Origin: Amycolatopsis aidingensis
GTDB lineage: Bacteria > Actinomycetota > Actinomycetes > Mycobacteriales > Pseudonocardiaceae
DNA length: 64,000 nucleotides
Direction of reading: 5' to 3'
NCBI RefSeq assembly: GCF_018885265.1
Contig: NZ_CP076538.1
Location: 4,314,001-4,378,000, forward strand
The translations under genes were made by a program, and so were the position numbers. This document shows, in pieces, positions 1-7,228 of this stretch (position 1 is the stretch's first letter; each line of letters begins with the position of its first letter). The notes below the pieces were generated by a model. It did not search any database and was not told the DNA's origin. It saw only the letters and a list, made by a program, of their open reading frames with translations.

Positions 1-300
1 GACCTCGTCGGCGGTGCGCCCGGATGGGAAGGTGATCCGCGCGGTCTGCACCCACTCCGGCGCACCCTTGGGCACCCGCTTGGCATAGAAGTACTCGCCG
101 GTAACCCCGTCCGGGTACCGCTTCAGAGTGGTCGGCCGCTCCCCGATCGCCTGCAACAGCGGCTCACCGACCGCGATGTAGTGCTCCACCACCTCGCGCT
201 TGGTAATGCCGCGATCCGGGAAGTAGACCTTGTCCGGGCTGCTCACCCGCACCGTGCGCTGCCCTACCGTGTACTCGACGGGCTCACCGTTCTTGGCCAC
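1..300 (-). CDS. LigD-type polymerase/primase domain protein, N-terminal part
   Basis: About 100 N-terminal residues are visible; the rest lies beyond the window edge. The reading frame contains VSSPDKVYFPD, then GITKREVVEHYIAVG and RYPDGVTGEYFYAKRVP, the opening pattern of the archaeo-eukaryotic primase-like polymerase domain of LigD and its stand-alone relatives (Mycobacterium Rv3730c type). Such enzymes add nucleotides or ribonucleotides during Ku-dependent end joining; stand-alone versions are less well understood. The GTG at 298-300 is chosen because the acetyltransferase upstream on the same strand stops at 305-307, so the two are nearly contiguous. No Ku or ligase domain can be seen in what is present. 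Family call is firm; the role in repair is inferred. Confidence 0.8.
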   Translation of the reverse strand, partial: MAKNGEPVEYTVGQRTVRVSSPDKVYFPDRGITKREVVEHYIAVGEPLLQAIGERPTTLKRYPDGVTGEYFYAKRVPKGAPEWVQTARITFPSGRTADEV

Positions 301-304
301 CCGA

Positions 305-865
305 TCACCGTAGCCGGTGATCGGTCGCCAGGACGGACATCACCAGCACATCGTGTCGCTCGCCCTCCCAGTACAGCGCCTCGCGCAGCACGCCCTCGCG
401 GACGAACCCGCACTTCTCGTACACCCGCCTGGCCCGCGGGTTGTGCGCGAACACCTCCAGGCCCACCCGGTGCAGGCCGACCATGCCGAAGGCGAAGTCC
501 AGCACCAGCCGGGTCGCCTCCGTGCCGTAACCCTTGCCGAACTCAGCCGGGCCGGACAGCGCGATCCGGAAGCTCATCGACTCGTTGGCCTCGTCCAGCT
601 CGTTCAACGCCGCGTCCCCGAGGAACCCGCCGTCCTCGACGGCCGTGATGGCCCAGTCGGCCCGGTGCGCGGCTCCCGGCCAGCCGGCGAGCCGCTCGGC
701 GACGTACTCGCGGGTGAAGACCACGTGTGTCCCGGTGAGCCGGATGACCTCGGGATCCTGCAGCGACTGCCACAGCCCGTCCAGGTGCCGCTGATCGAGT
801 TGCACCAACCGGACCTTCTTTCCGGTCAGGCTGGGCTGGTCCCGCAGCGCCTCCAGGTTGAGCAT
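305..865 (-). CDS. GNAT family N-acetyltransferase (RimJ/RimL-like)
   Basis: A 186-residue single-domain GNAT enzyme. It opens with the typical VRLVQLDQRHLDGLW segment and has the acetyl-CoA pocket region EFGKGYGTEATRLVLDFAF (pyrophosphate-binding loop followed by its helix), then LEVFAHNPRARRVYEKCGF, the beta5/alpha4 signature of the RimJ/RimL subgroup. These enzymes transfer acetyl from acetyl-CoA to an amine: a protein N-terminus, an amino acid or a small molecule. The substrate cannot be read from the sequence. It sits directly upstream of the LigD-like gene and may be co-transcribed with it. Length is normal for the family and the frame is intact. Confidence 0.88.
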   Translation of the reverse strand: MLNLEALRDQPSLTGKKVRLVQLDQRHLDGLWQSLQDPEVIRLTGTHVVFTREYVAERLAGWPGAAHRADWAITAVEDGGFLGDAALNELDEANESMSFRIALSGPAEFGKGYGTEATRLVLDFAFGMVGLHRVGLEVFAHNPRARRVYEKCGFVREGVLREALYWEGERHDVLVMSVLATDHRLR

Positions 866-920
866 GGGTGCACTGGATCACGCGGGCCACCTGCGCGCCA
901 GCGAATTTTCGCTGGTGCCG

Positions 921-926
921 TACGGT
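921..926 (+). promoter_or_regulatory. -10 box of a leaderless transcript (TACGGT)
   Basis: TACGGT is followed by 7 nt and then GTG at 934, the spacing expected when transcription starts at the start codon itself. No Shine-Dalgarno is present. No clear -35 element. Confidence 0.4.
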
Positions 927-933
927 GAACCTC

Positions 934-1596
934 GTGACCGGCCGCAGCAAACTGCTCCTGGGACTCGCCCTGCTGGTGGCCGTCGTACTCGCGGCCGTGC
1001 TGCTGCCCGTCCCCAGCCCGGCCGAGCTGCGTGCGCTGGTGCGGGACGCGGGTCCGGCGGCGCCGCTGCTGTTCCTTTCCGCATACGCGGTGCTCACCGC
1101 CGCGCCGATCCCGCGCACCGTGTTCAGCCTGGCCGCGGGGCTGCTGCTGGGGAACCTGCTCGGGCTGGCCGTCGCCATGGCCGGGACCGCCGCCTCGGCC
1201 GCGCTGGGCTTCCTGGCCGCCAGGGCGCTCGGCAGGGACCTGGTCGCCAGGCACCTGCACCGGAACTGGGTACGCACGGTCAACGACCGGCTCACCGGCG
1301 GCGGCGTGCTGGCGGTGACCTCGCTGCGGCTGATCCCGGTGATCCCGTTCGCCCCGCTGAGCTACTGCTGCGGGGTATCCACGATCCGCCTCACGCCCTA
1401 TGTGGCGGGGACGGTTCTCGGCAGCCTGCCCGGAACGGCCGCGGTGGTGCTGCTCGGCGACGCCATCACCGGCACCACCCCGCCCGCACTGCTGGCCTGC
1501 TACGCGGTATTCGCGCTGGCCGGGGCGGTCGGCGTGGCCAGGGTCGTACGCAGGACCAACCGTAAAGAAGTTGAATCCGAACGTACCGCCGTCTGA
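934..1596 (+). CDS. TVP38/TMEM64 (VTT/DedA-like) membrane protein
   Basis: Hydrophobic protein of about 220 residues. An N-terminal membrane segment (SKLLLGLALLVAVVLAAVLL) is followed by a periplasmic stretch and the VTT core: APIPRTVFSLAAGLLLGNL, a second helix pair, then LRLIPVIPFAPLSYCCGVS, the conserved 'R-x-x-P-x-x-P' re-entrant motif, and a final helix ending in a basic tail. Members of this superfamily act in lipid translocation or membrane homeostasis; the role of the actinobacterial members is not established. The start at GTG 934 is preferred because a TACGGT box lies 7 nt upstream; GTG 925, in frame, is an alternative. Confidence 0.82.
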   Translation: MTGRSKLLLGLALLVAVVLAAVLLPVPSPAELRALVRDAGPAAPLLFLSAYAVLTAAPIPRTVFSLAAGLLLGNLLGLAVAMAGTAASAALGFLAARALGRDLVARHLHRNWVRTVNDRLTGGGVLAVTSLRLIPVIPFAPLSYCCGVSTIRLTPYVAGTVLGSLPGTAAVVLLGDAITGTTPPALLACYAVFALAGAVGVARVVRRTNRKEVESERTAV

Positions 1597-1632
1597 GCGT
1601 GGCGCTGGCGACGATCCGGATCGGGCGACCGC

Positions 1633-1638
1633 TACACT
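1633..1638 (+). promoter_or_regulatory. possible -10 box (TACACT) for the kinase gene
   Basis: TACACT lies in the gap between the TVP38 gene and the kinase. There is no convincing -35 hexamer at the right distance, so this rests on the -10 match and position only. Confidence 0.35.
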
Positions 1639-1683
1639 CGATCGGGTGCGCGACCCTGTTGTTCGCGCGCGGTCAAGCCATGA

Positions 1684-3342
1684 TTGCGGATAGTTTCCCG
1701 AGGAGTAGGCGTCATCGACACCGGTCAGCTCATCGCAGGGCACTACCGCCTCGTAGAGCACATTGGCAGCGGCGCCATGGGCGTGGTCTGGCGCGCCATC
1801 GACGAACGCCTCGAGCGGTCGGTGGCGATCAAGCAGATCCTGACGCAGCCGGGTCTTTCCGAGGCGGAGCGGGTGAACATCAGGCAACGCGCCATGCGCG
1901 AGGCCAAGAATGCCGCGCGCTTCCAGCATCCCAACGCGATCGTGGTGTTCGATATCGCCGAGCACGCAGGCGATCCGTGCCTGGTGATGGAGTACCTGCC
2001 TTCGCAGAGCCTGTCCGCGATCCTCGCCGAGCGGCCGATGTTGCCGGTGCCGGAGGTCGCCGCGATCGGCAAGCAGGTCGCCGCCGCGCTGGTCGCCGCG
2101 CACCGCGCGGGCCTGGTACACCGCGATGTGAAACCGGGCAACGTGCTGATTGACGAGAACGGCACCGCCAAGATCACCGATTTCGGGATTTCCCGTGCCG
2201 CGGGCGATATCACCCTCACCCAAACCGGGCTGATCGGTGGCACGCCCGCGTATCTGGCGCCGGAACTGGCCAGGGGCTCCGATCCCGCGCCCAGCTCCGA
2301 TGTGTTCGCACTCGGCGCCACCCTGTACCACGCCATCGAGGGCCAGACGCCCTACGGAAACAATGCCAATCAACTGGCCCTGCTGTATTCGGCGGCCAAC
2401 GGAAAGATCATTCCGCCGAGCAACGCCGGACCGGCCACCGCACTGCTGATGAGCCTGCTGCGCACCGACCCCGAGGAACGGCCCAGCATGGCCGAGGCGC
2501 GCGACCAGCTGACCGCGCTGGCCACGGGTGGTGCGGCCGGGGCCGGAGGCGGCGGTAACGGTCAGAAGCTGTCCGAAACATTGGTGTCTCCCCCGCTGAT
2601 GCACGCCGGCCGCAAGCCAGCCGAGCCGGCGTCGGCACCCCCGCCTCCGGTTACCGGAGTGCAGCCACCATGGCAGCGCACCGGGAAACCGGCCGCTCCG
2701 CAGCCGACCTCCGCGTTCACCCCGGAAGGCGCGGCACCCGCGGCCTCCCCCTCCGGTGGCAGTAGCGGTGGCGGTGGCGCGCTAGGCAGACGTAAACCGC
2801 TGGTCATCGGCGCGGCCGCGGTCGTGTTGGTGGTCGCGGCCACCGTGCTCGTCATTCTGCTGAACTCCGGCGGGGGCGAGGATCCCGGCTCGGATCGGCA
2901 GGCGCAGGACCCCGGCACGACGGCCACCGGTACCGCTCCGGACGGATCACAGACCTCCGGCTCACCGTCGGCACCGGCCGGCGCCCCCGGCACGACCCCA
3001 AGCCAGGGAACGGTTGCCGAGGGCGCGGCCTATGACCAGCTCAAGGCGTTTCTCGACGCGATCGGGACAGAGAAGGCGTGGGAAATGCTGACACCCGCCG
3101 CGCAAAGTGTGTACGGAGATTTCTCGAGCTTCAGCCAGCACTGGTCCGACTACGCGTTGAAGGACTATGAAACGGCGAACGAGCACGGTTCGGACTCTGA
3201 CGGCGCGATCAATGTCTCGTACAACATCAAATACAAGGACGAGGGTTGGGATCGGTCTCCGGTCCGGATCATCGACGCCGGAGGCGGAAAGCTGCTCATT
3301 GATTCCGACACCCGGCGGCCCAATGCCCGCGGCGGCTACTGA
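1684..3342 (+). CDS. membrane-anchored Ser/Thr protein kinase (Hanks type)
   Basis: Eukaryotic-like kinase with a cytoplasmic catalytic domain: glycine-rich IGSGAMGVVW, catalytic lysine in VAIKQ (codon near 1831), HRDVKPGN loop (near 2119), ITDFGIS metal-binding motif and GTPAYLAPE. A Pro/Gly-rich linker follows, then one membrane segment (IGAAAVVLVVAATVLVILL, about 2812-2868), a Ser/Thr/Gly-rich extracellular linker and a folded domain of about 100 residues beginning AYDQLKAFLDAIG. There are no PASTA repeats, so this is not a PknB orthologue. The start is uncertain: TTG 1684 is the only standard codon near the family N-terminus (DTGQLIAGHYRL), yet AGGAG at 1701-1705 is ideally placed for a start at GTC 1711 or ATC 1714, neither of them usual. 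The outer domain may sense an envelope signal (inference). Confidence 0.88.
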   Translation: MRIVSRGVGVIDTGQLIAGHYRLVEHIGSGAMGVVWRAIDERLERSVAIKQILTQPGLSEAERVNIRQRAMREAKNAARFQHPNAIVVFDIAEHAGDPCLVMEYLPSQSLSAILAERPMLPVPEVAAIGKQVAAALVAAHRAGLVHRDVKPGNVLIDENGTAKITDFGISRAAGDITLTQTGLIGGTPAYLAPELARGSDPAPSSDVFALGATLYHAIEGQTPYGNNANQLALLYSAANGKIIPPSNAGPATALLMSLLRTDPEERPSMAEARDQLTALATGGAAGAGGGGNGQKLSETLVSPPLMHAGRKPAEPASAPPPPVTGVQPPWQRTGKPAAPQPTSAFTPEGAAPAASPSGGSSGGGGALGRRKPLVIGAAAVVLVVAATVLVILLNSGGGEDPGSDRQAQDPGTTATGTAPDGSQTSGSPSAPAGAPGTTPSQGTVAEGAAYDQLKAFLDAIGTEKAWEMLTPAAQSVYGDFSSFSQHWSDYALKDYETANEHGSDSDGAINVSYNIKYKDEGWDRSPVRIIDAGGGKLLIDSDTRRPNARGGY

Positions 3343-3371
3343 TTCGGCTGTCCGGATGGCGGGCGGTGCCC

Positions 3372-3377
3372 TACTGT
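3372..3377 (+). promoter_or_regulatory. -10 box of a leaderless transcript (TACTGT)
   Basis: TACTGT is followed by 6 nt and the ATG at 3384. No ribosome-binding site precedes that ATG. Confidence 0.4.
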
Positions 3378-3383
3378 TGAGGC

Positions 3384-3683
3384 ATGGCCGACAACGGCGG
3401 TCCCGCGGGTAGGCGTCGTTTCGAGGACGAGCTGGCCGGGCTGGACCCGAACGATCCGGAGGTGCAGGAGTTCGCCGCGCACCTGGACCGGATGGAGCGC
3501 ACGGGCCCCTCGTTCACCGTGGAGGGGTCGATCAAGGGCGTCGGGGAGTTCGCCGACGCCAGCAACCGCGCGGGTGGCGGGAAATGGCTCGCCGCGGTGA
3601 TCGTGGTCTGCCTGATCCTGTTCGGCATCCTGTTTGCGGCATGGGACACGATCGGTCGAGTCCTCATGTGGCTGTCCGGGTAA
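3384..3683 (+). CDS. small single-pass membrane protein, function unknown
   Basis: A 99-residue protein. Residues 1-65 are soluble and charged (RRRFEDELAGLDPNDPEVQEFAAHLDRME), and a C-terminal membrane helix (WLAAVIVVCLILFGILFAAW) spans about residues 69-88, giving a tail-anchored or N-in topology. I do not recognise a named family. The ATG start is preceded by a leaderless-type -10 box. It lies between the Ser/Thr kinase and msrB on the same strand, but each of these genes has its own -10-like box, so co-transcription is not required. Codon use matches the neighbours. Confidence 0.7.
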   Translation: MADNGGPAGRRRFEDELAGLDPNDPEVQEFAAHLDRMERTGPSFTVEGSIKGVGEFADASNRAGGGKWLAAVIVVCLILFGILFAAWDTIGRVLMWLSG

Positions 3684-3686
3684 CCT
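3681..3686 (+). promoter_or_regulatory. -10 box of a leaderless msrB transcript (TAACCT)
   Basis: TAACCT, whose first three bases are the stop codon of the preceding small gene, is followed by 7 nt and ATG 3694. Confidence 0.35.
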
Positions 3687-3693
3687 GGGACAT

Positions 3694-4131
3694 ATGAAAC
3701 CCGGCATGAAACCTGTCGTCGGCGCCACCCCGCGCGTGGTGAAGTCGGAGCAGGAGTGGCGGGAGCAGCTGGGACCGGAGGAGTACGCGGTGCTCCGGCA
3801 GGCCGGGACCGAACGCCCGTTCACCGGCGAGTACACCGACACCGAGACGACCGGGGTGTACGAGTGCCGCGCCTGCGGCGCCGAGTTGTTCCGCAGCACC
3901 ACCAAGTTCGCCAGCCACTGCGGCTGGCCCTCCTTCTACGATCCGGCCGACTCCGATGCCGTGCTGCTGCGCGAGGACCGCAGCATGGGCATGAAGCGGG
4001 TCGAGGTGCTGTGCGCCTCCTGCCACAGCCATCTCGGGCACGTGTTCGAGGGCGAGGGCTACGACACGCCGACCGACCAGCGCTACTGCATCAACTCCGT
4101 CGCGCTGAAGCTGGTACCCACCGACTCCTGA
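3694..4131 (+). CDS. msrB: peptide-methionine (R)-S-oxide reductase MsrB
   Basis: 145 residues. MsrB reduces the R epimer of methionine sulfoxide in proteins, using thioredoxin-type reductants. The two zinc-binding CxxC pairs are visible (Cys58/Cys61 in YECRAC and Cys107/Cys110 in CASC), as are the substrate pocket HCGWPSF and the catalytic cysteine, Cys132, in RYCINSVAL. Length and motif order are normal. The start at ATG 3694 leaves MKPGMKPVVGATPRVVKSEQEW, like other actinobacterial MsrB proteins, and has a -10-like box 7 nt upstream. This is the first gene of the block collinear with Mycobacterium tuberculosis (Rv2674). Immediately downstream is the Gly/Cys-tail module; whether the two share a redox job is unknown. 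Confidence 0.95.
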   Translation: MKPGMKPVVGATPRVVKSEQEWREQLGPEEYAVLRQAGTERPFTGEYTDTETTGVYECRACGAELFRSTTKFASHCGWPSFYDPADSDAVLLREDRSMGMKRVEVLCASCHSHLGHVFEGEGYDTPTDQRYCINSVALKLVPTDS

Positions 4132-4152
4132 CCGCACGGCCGAAGGGGCGGA

Positions 4153-4989
4153 ATGGGCGAACACTGGGGGCTGCCGGGCGGGGCGTTTCTGCTGCTCTAC
4201 GTCAGGCTACTGAACCTACCCTGGATCACCGGCATGATCATGGTGCGGGTGTGGCGCCGGGCCGGCCGGCACGGGGAACAGCTGCCGGGCCCCCGACACC
4301 TGGCCTATCTGACCGGCGGGCCCGTGCAGGTCGTCGAGACGACGATCGCCGCCCTGCTGGAGAGCGGGAAGCTCCGGGTGAACAGCGGGGGCTTGTTCCA
4401 GGCCGCCAGCGGCGCGACCGGCGATGATCAGCTGGAAGACGCGGTGCTGGAGAACACGCGCCGCCGCCGGTCCCCGACCCGTGCCGGGCTCGTCGGATCC
4501 ACTCGCCGCTCGCCCGGCGTGCTGGAGATCGAGCGGTACCTCGCGCGGCGCGGGCTGGTCGGCGCCGAACTACCGGAGCGGCGACGGACCCGCATGGTCC
4601 TGATCCTGCAGGTCCTGGTACTGGCCTTGGGCCTGGGCGCGTTGCTGACCAGCGACGGTCCGGAAAACTTCGTCGCCATCCTGCTCATGCTGATACTTGT
4701 CGGCGGCGGTTCCGCCGGTGGGGCACTGTTCCTCCAGCACAGCCGCCGCGCGCTGGACGACGTCCCCACCCCAGCGGGCCGCAGGCTGGTCGCCGGTTCG
4801 GCGGCCTGGCCGGCTACCCGGATCCGCAGATCGCGGCCGCCGCGGCCAAGGTCGAGCCCACCGGCATCGGACCGCCGGAACGCCCCATCGCGGCGGCACC
4901 GGGGGTGGTGGCGGCTGTGGCGGCGGCTGCGGGGGAGGTGGCTGCGGCGGCGGAGGTGGCGGCTGCGGGGGCTGAGCCGGCGCCGGTAA
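4153..4989 (+). CDS. TIGR04222-type membrane protein with frameshifted Gly/Cys tail
   Basis: An N-terminal hydrophobic segment (residues about 9-32) and a globular stretch (HLAYLTGGPVQVVETTIAALL ... LRVNS) are followed by two membrane helices (about residues 147-165 and 176-196) and the DDVPTPAGRRLV junction. This order is that of the TIGR04222 family, whose members end in low-complexity Gly/Cys sequence. The literal frame instead degenerates into Arg/Trp-rich sequence after about 4800. Two single-base losses explain this: one near 4795-4803 restores GGLAGYPDPQIAAA, the other in the G run at 4901-4905 restores a tail of Gly with four Cys (GGGCGGGC pattern) ending at TGA 4973-4975. Restored length is 274 residues. 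It heads the cluster with the paralogue, the DUF692 enzyme and its small partner. Confidence 0.8.
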   Translation: MGEHWGLPGGAFLLLYVRLLNLPWITGMIMVRVWRRAGRHGEQLPGPRHLAYLTGGPVQVVETTIAALLESGKLRVNSGGLFQAASGATGDDQLEDAVLENTRRRRSPTRAGLVGSTRRSPGVLEIERYLARRGLVGAELPERRRTRMVLILQVLVLALGLGALLTSDGPENFVAILLMLILVGGGSAGGALFLQHSRRALDDVPTPAGRRLVAGSAAWPATRIRRSRPPRPRSSPPASDRRNAPSRRHRGWWRLWRRLRGRWLRRRRWRLRGLSRRR

Positions 4990-5071
4990 CGGTCTCTCAT
5001 CGACCACCGGAAACCGCCGTCCGGCCCGGCACGGCCCTGGGATCCTGGCGCTATCCGCGGGAGGAGGCGGT

Positions 5072-6019
5072 ATGGACCAGCCATGGGGCGTTTCCGGACC
5101 GGCGTTCCTGCTGCTGTACGGCTGCCTGCTGGTCGTGCCAGCCGTCACGGTCGCGGTGCTACTGGCCGCGAGCAGGCGCGCGGCCGAGCGCCGCGCCACG
5201 GAGCAGGAACGGCTGCCGAGCATCTACCACCTCGCCTACCTGCTCGGAGGCGCCGAACGGGTGGTGGACACGGCGATCGCGAGCCTGCTGGAACACGGCA
5301 GCCTGCGGGTCAACAGCGAGGGTGCCATCCAGCCGACCGGCGCGGTCCCGGCGGGCGATCCCGTGGAGCGGGCGGTGTACTCGGTCGCCTCCCTCCACCG
5401 TCGCATCCGCAGGCGCAAGCTGGTGCACTCCGTGCGACGGGCACCGGCCGTACACGACGTCCGCCGCCAGCTGGAGGAACGGGGACTACTCACCGCCGCC
5501 TGGTGGCGGACCCGCCTGCTGCGGATCCTGTGCGCGGGCTATGTTCTTCTCGCGGCGCTCGGAGTACTGCGCCTGATCGCCGCCGTCCGCGTGGACGCCC
5601 GGGTGGACCTGCTGATCGTCCTGCTGGTGGTGACCGGGCTACTGATGGTCGGCAGCGCCGTCCTCGCCCGGCCCCGCGCGACCGGCGTCCCGACTCCGGC
5701 AGGGGAAGGCCTGGCCGGCCGTGCCACGGCACGCCTGACCCCCCGGACCCCCACGACACCGGGCGCTCGCTGGTCCGTCGGTCCGATCGAGGGCGCGGTC
5801 GGCGCCGCCGCGGCCGCGGTGGTGGTCGATGGCCTGATCGGTTACCCCGACGAGGAGATCGCCGAAGCCGTCACCTGGACGCCGCAACCTTCGTTCGGCG
5901 GCCCCATCCCGGCGCATACCGACCCGGGCGGGTTCGGCTTGGACACCGGCGCGGGCGAAGGAGGCGGCGGTGGCGGCGGAGGAGGTGGGGGCGGGGGCGG
6001 CTGCGGTGGTGGCGGGTGA
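5072..6019 (+). CDS. TIGR04222-type membrane protein with Gly-rich, Cys-containing C-terminus
   Basis: A 315-residue paralogue of the preceding gene with an intact frame. It has an N-terminal membrane segment ([21 protein letters not shown]), the conserved [21 protein letters not shown] ... LRVNSEG region, two membrane helices (about residues 151-168 and 174-196), the VPTPAGEGL junction, a linker containing [14 protein letters not shown], and a terminal run of glycines interrupted by one cysteine (GGGCGGGG at the very end). GGAGG precedes the ATG. The stop overlaps the GTG of the DUF692 gene by four bases, so the two are translationally coupled. My inference is that the exposed Gly/Cys tail is the substrate of the DUF692 enzyme. 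No signal peptide for full secretion is apparent. Confidence 0.85.
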   Translation: MDQPWGVSGPAFLLLYGCLLVVPAVTVAVLLAASRRAAERRATEQERLPSIYHLAYLLGGAERVVDTAIASLLEHGSLRVNSEGAIQPTGAVPAGDPVERAVYSVASLHRRIRRRKLVHSVRRAPAVHDVRRQLEERGLLTAAWWRTRLLRILCAGYVLLAALGVLRLIAAVRVDARVDLLIVLLVVTGLLMVGSAVLARPRATGVPTPAGEGLAGRATARLTPRTPTTPGARWSVGPIEGAVGAAAAAVVVDGLIGYPDEEIAEAVTWTPQPSFGGPIPAHTDPGGFGLDTGAGEGGGGGGGGGGGGGGCGGGG

Positions 6020-6846
6020 GCCCGGTGACCGGATCCTCCGGCGTGCCACCGCTCGGGGTCGGCATCGGCTGGCGCCCGGAGATCGACCTCTCGGTGGAGC
6101 GGCTGCCCGGGGTGGACTGGGTGGAGGTGATCGCCGAGAACCTGCACTCCGACCGGCTGCCGGAGTCGCTGGTCCGGCTGCGCGCACGCGGCCTCCCGGT
6201 GTTGCCGCATGCCGTATCGCTCTCGCTCGGCGGGGCCGAACCGCTGGACACCCGCAGGGTGGAGCACCTGGCCACGGTTGCCGAGGCACTGGAAGCGCCG
6301 CTGGCCAGCGACCACGTCTGCTTCGTGCGCGCGGGTGGGCTGGACGCGGGGCACCTGCTCCCGCTGCCGCGCACCATGGACGCACTGGACGTACTGGTGG
6401 CGAACGTGCGGCTGGCGCAGTCGATCCTCGGCGTCCCGCTCGCCCTGGAGAACATCGCGGCCCTGCTGGAATGGCCGGACCCCGAACTGAGCGAGGGCGC
6501 CTTCCTGCGGGAGCTGACCGAGCGCACCGGCTGCCTGCTGATCGTGGACGTGGCGAACCTGTACGCGGGCGCCCGCAACCTGGGCTCCGATCCGCACCGG
6601 TTCCTGGACGAGCTTCCGCTGGAGCGGATCGCGTACGTGCACGTGGCGGGCGGTTCCGAGCACGAAGGCGTGTACCACGACACGCATGCCGCTCCGGTTC
6701 CCGTGCCGGTGCTGGAGCTCCTGGGTGAGCTGCGCGCCAGGGTGCGACCCCCGGGTGCGCTGCTGGAACGCGATGACGACTATCCCACCGACGCGGAGCT
6801 CGCCGCCGAGCTCGCCGCGATCCGGGCCGTCCTGGAGCACCGGTGA
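6016..6846 (+). CDS. DUF692 family protein (MNIO-type multinuclear iron oxidative enzyme)
   Basis: 276 residues, a TIM-barrel family related to MbnB, TglH and BufB, which use two or three iron ions to oxidise cysteine residues in ribosomal peptides. Family landmarks in order: [112 protein letters not shown] and LLERDDDYP. The His, Asp and Glu residues expected as metal ligands are kept. The GTG start overlaps the TIGR04222 stop (GTGA), and its own stop overlaps the next GTG the same way. Coupling to membrane proteins with Gly/Cys tails and to a DUF2063-like partner suggests post-translational cysteine modification (inference). Confidence 0.88.
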   Translation: MSPVTGSSGVPPLGVGIGWRPEIDLSVERLPGVDWVEVIAENLHSDRLPESLVRLRARGLPVLPHAVSLSLGGAEPLDTRRVEHLATVAEALEAPLASDHVCFVRAGGLDAGHLLPLPRTMDALDVLVANVRLAQSILGVPLALENIAALLEWPDPELSEGAFLRELTERTGCLLIVDVANLYAGARNLGSDPHRFLDELPLERIAYVHVAGGSEHEGVYHDTHAAPVPVPVLELLGELRARVRPPGALLERDDDYPTDAELAAELAAIRAVLEHR

Positions 6847-7169
6847 CCGCGCGGCAACGGCTGGCACGGCAACAGGCGCAGCTGCTGCGGGCGCTGCTGG
6901 CCGGTGAGCGGCCACCGCCCGGCTTCCCGGCCGAGCGCCTGCGCACCGAGGCCGCGGCCCTGCGCGCCAAACGCAGGCGCATCACCGAAGCGCTGCGGCC
7001 GGACCTGGCGGAACGGCTCGGCGAGAGGTACCGGCCGCTGTTCGAAGCCTACGCCGCGGCACATCCGCGCGCGGAGGGCACCAGCGCACGGCAGGACGCG
7101 GAGAACTTCGCGGCCTGGCTGGAGACCCGGCGCAGGCCACGCTGGTGGCGGCGCAACCGCAGCCGCTAA
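6843..7169 (+). CDS. small DUF2063-like partner of the DUF692 enzyme
   Basis: A 108-residue helical, Arg/Ala-rich protein coupled to the DUF692 gene by a four-base GTGA overlap. DUF692 enzymes usually act with a partner of the DUF2063/MbnC type that presents the substrate peptide. Here [37 protein letters not shown] and a distal NFAAWLETR resemble in order the N-terminal DUF2063 pattern (short Pro-Gly loop, 'LVGE..F..LA.AY...HP', then 'F..FL'). The C-terminal half of a normal DUF2063 protein is missing, and the end is strongly basic ([13 protein letters not shown]), possibly contacting membrane or RNA. The partner role is inferred from position and this weak resemblance; a search could overturn it. 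Confidence 0.65.
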   Translation: MTARQRLARQQAQLLRALLAGERPPPGFPAERLRTEAAALRAKRRRITEALRPDLAERLGERYRPLFEAYAAAHPRAEGTSARQDAENFAAWLETRRRPRWWRRNRSR

Positions 7170-7228
7170 GGCAGCGTTTAAGAAAAGCGCGCACGCATCA
7201 CCTCGAGCAGCCATCTTCTAACCAGCTC

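Noticed and set aside
1..300. A full DNA-repair operon with Ku
   Set aside because: Only the polymerase-domain N-terminus is in the window; no Ku or ligase is visible, so no operon can be claimed.
826..2604. 592-codon minus-strand open frame
   Set aside because: Lies opposite the TVP38 and kinase genes; the translation is Arg/Gly/His-rich with no family-like segment, the usual mirror of a high-GC gene.
5083..6846. 587-codon plus-strand open frame across the second TIGR04222 gene and the DUF692 gene
   Set aside because: Only its last 277 codons are the real DUF692 gene. The rest is out-of-frame Arg/Gly-rich sequence; the GTG at 6016 is the supported start.
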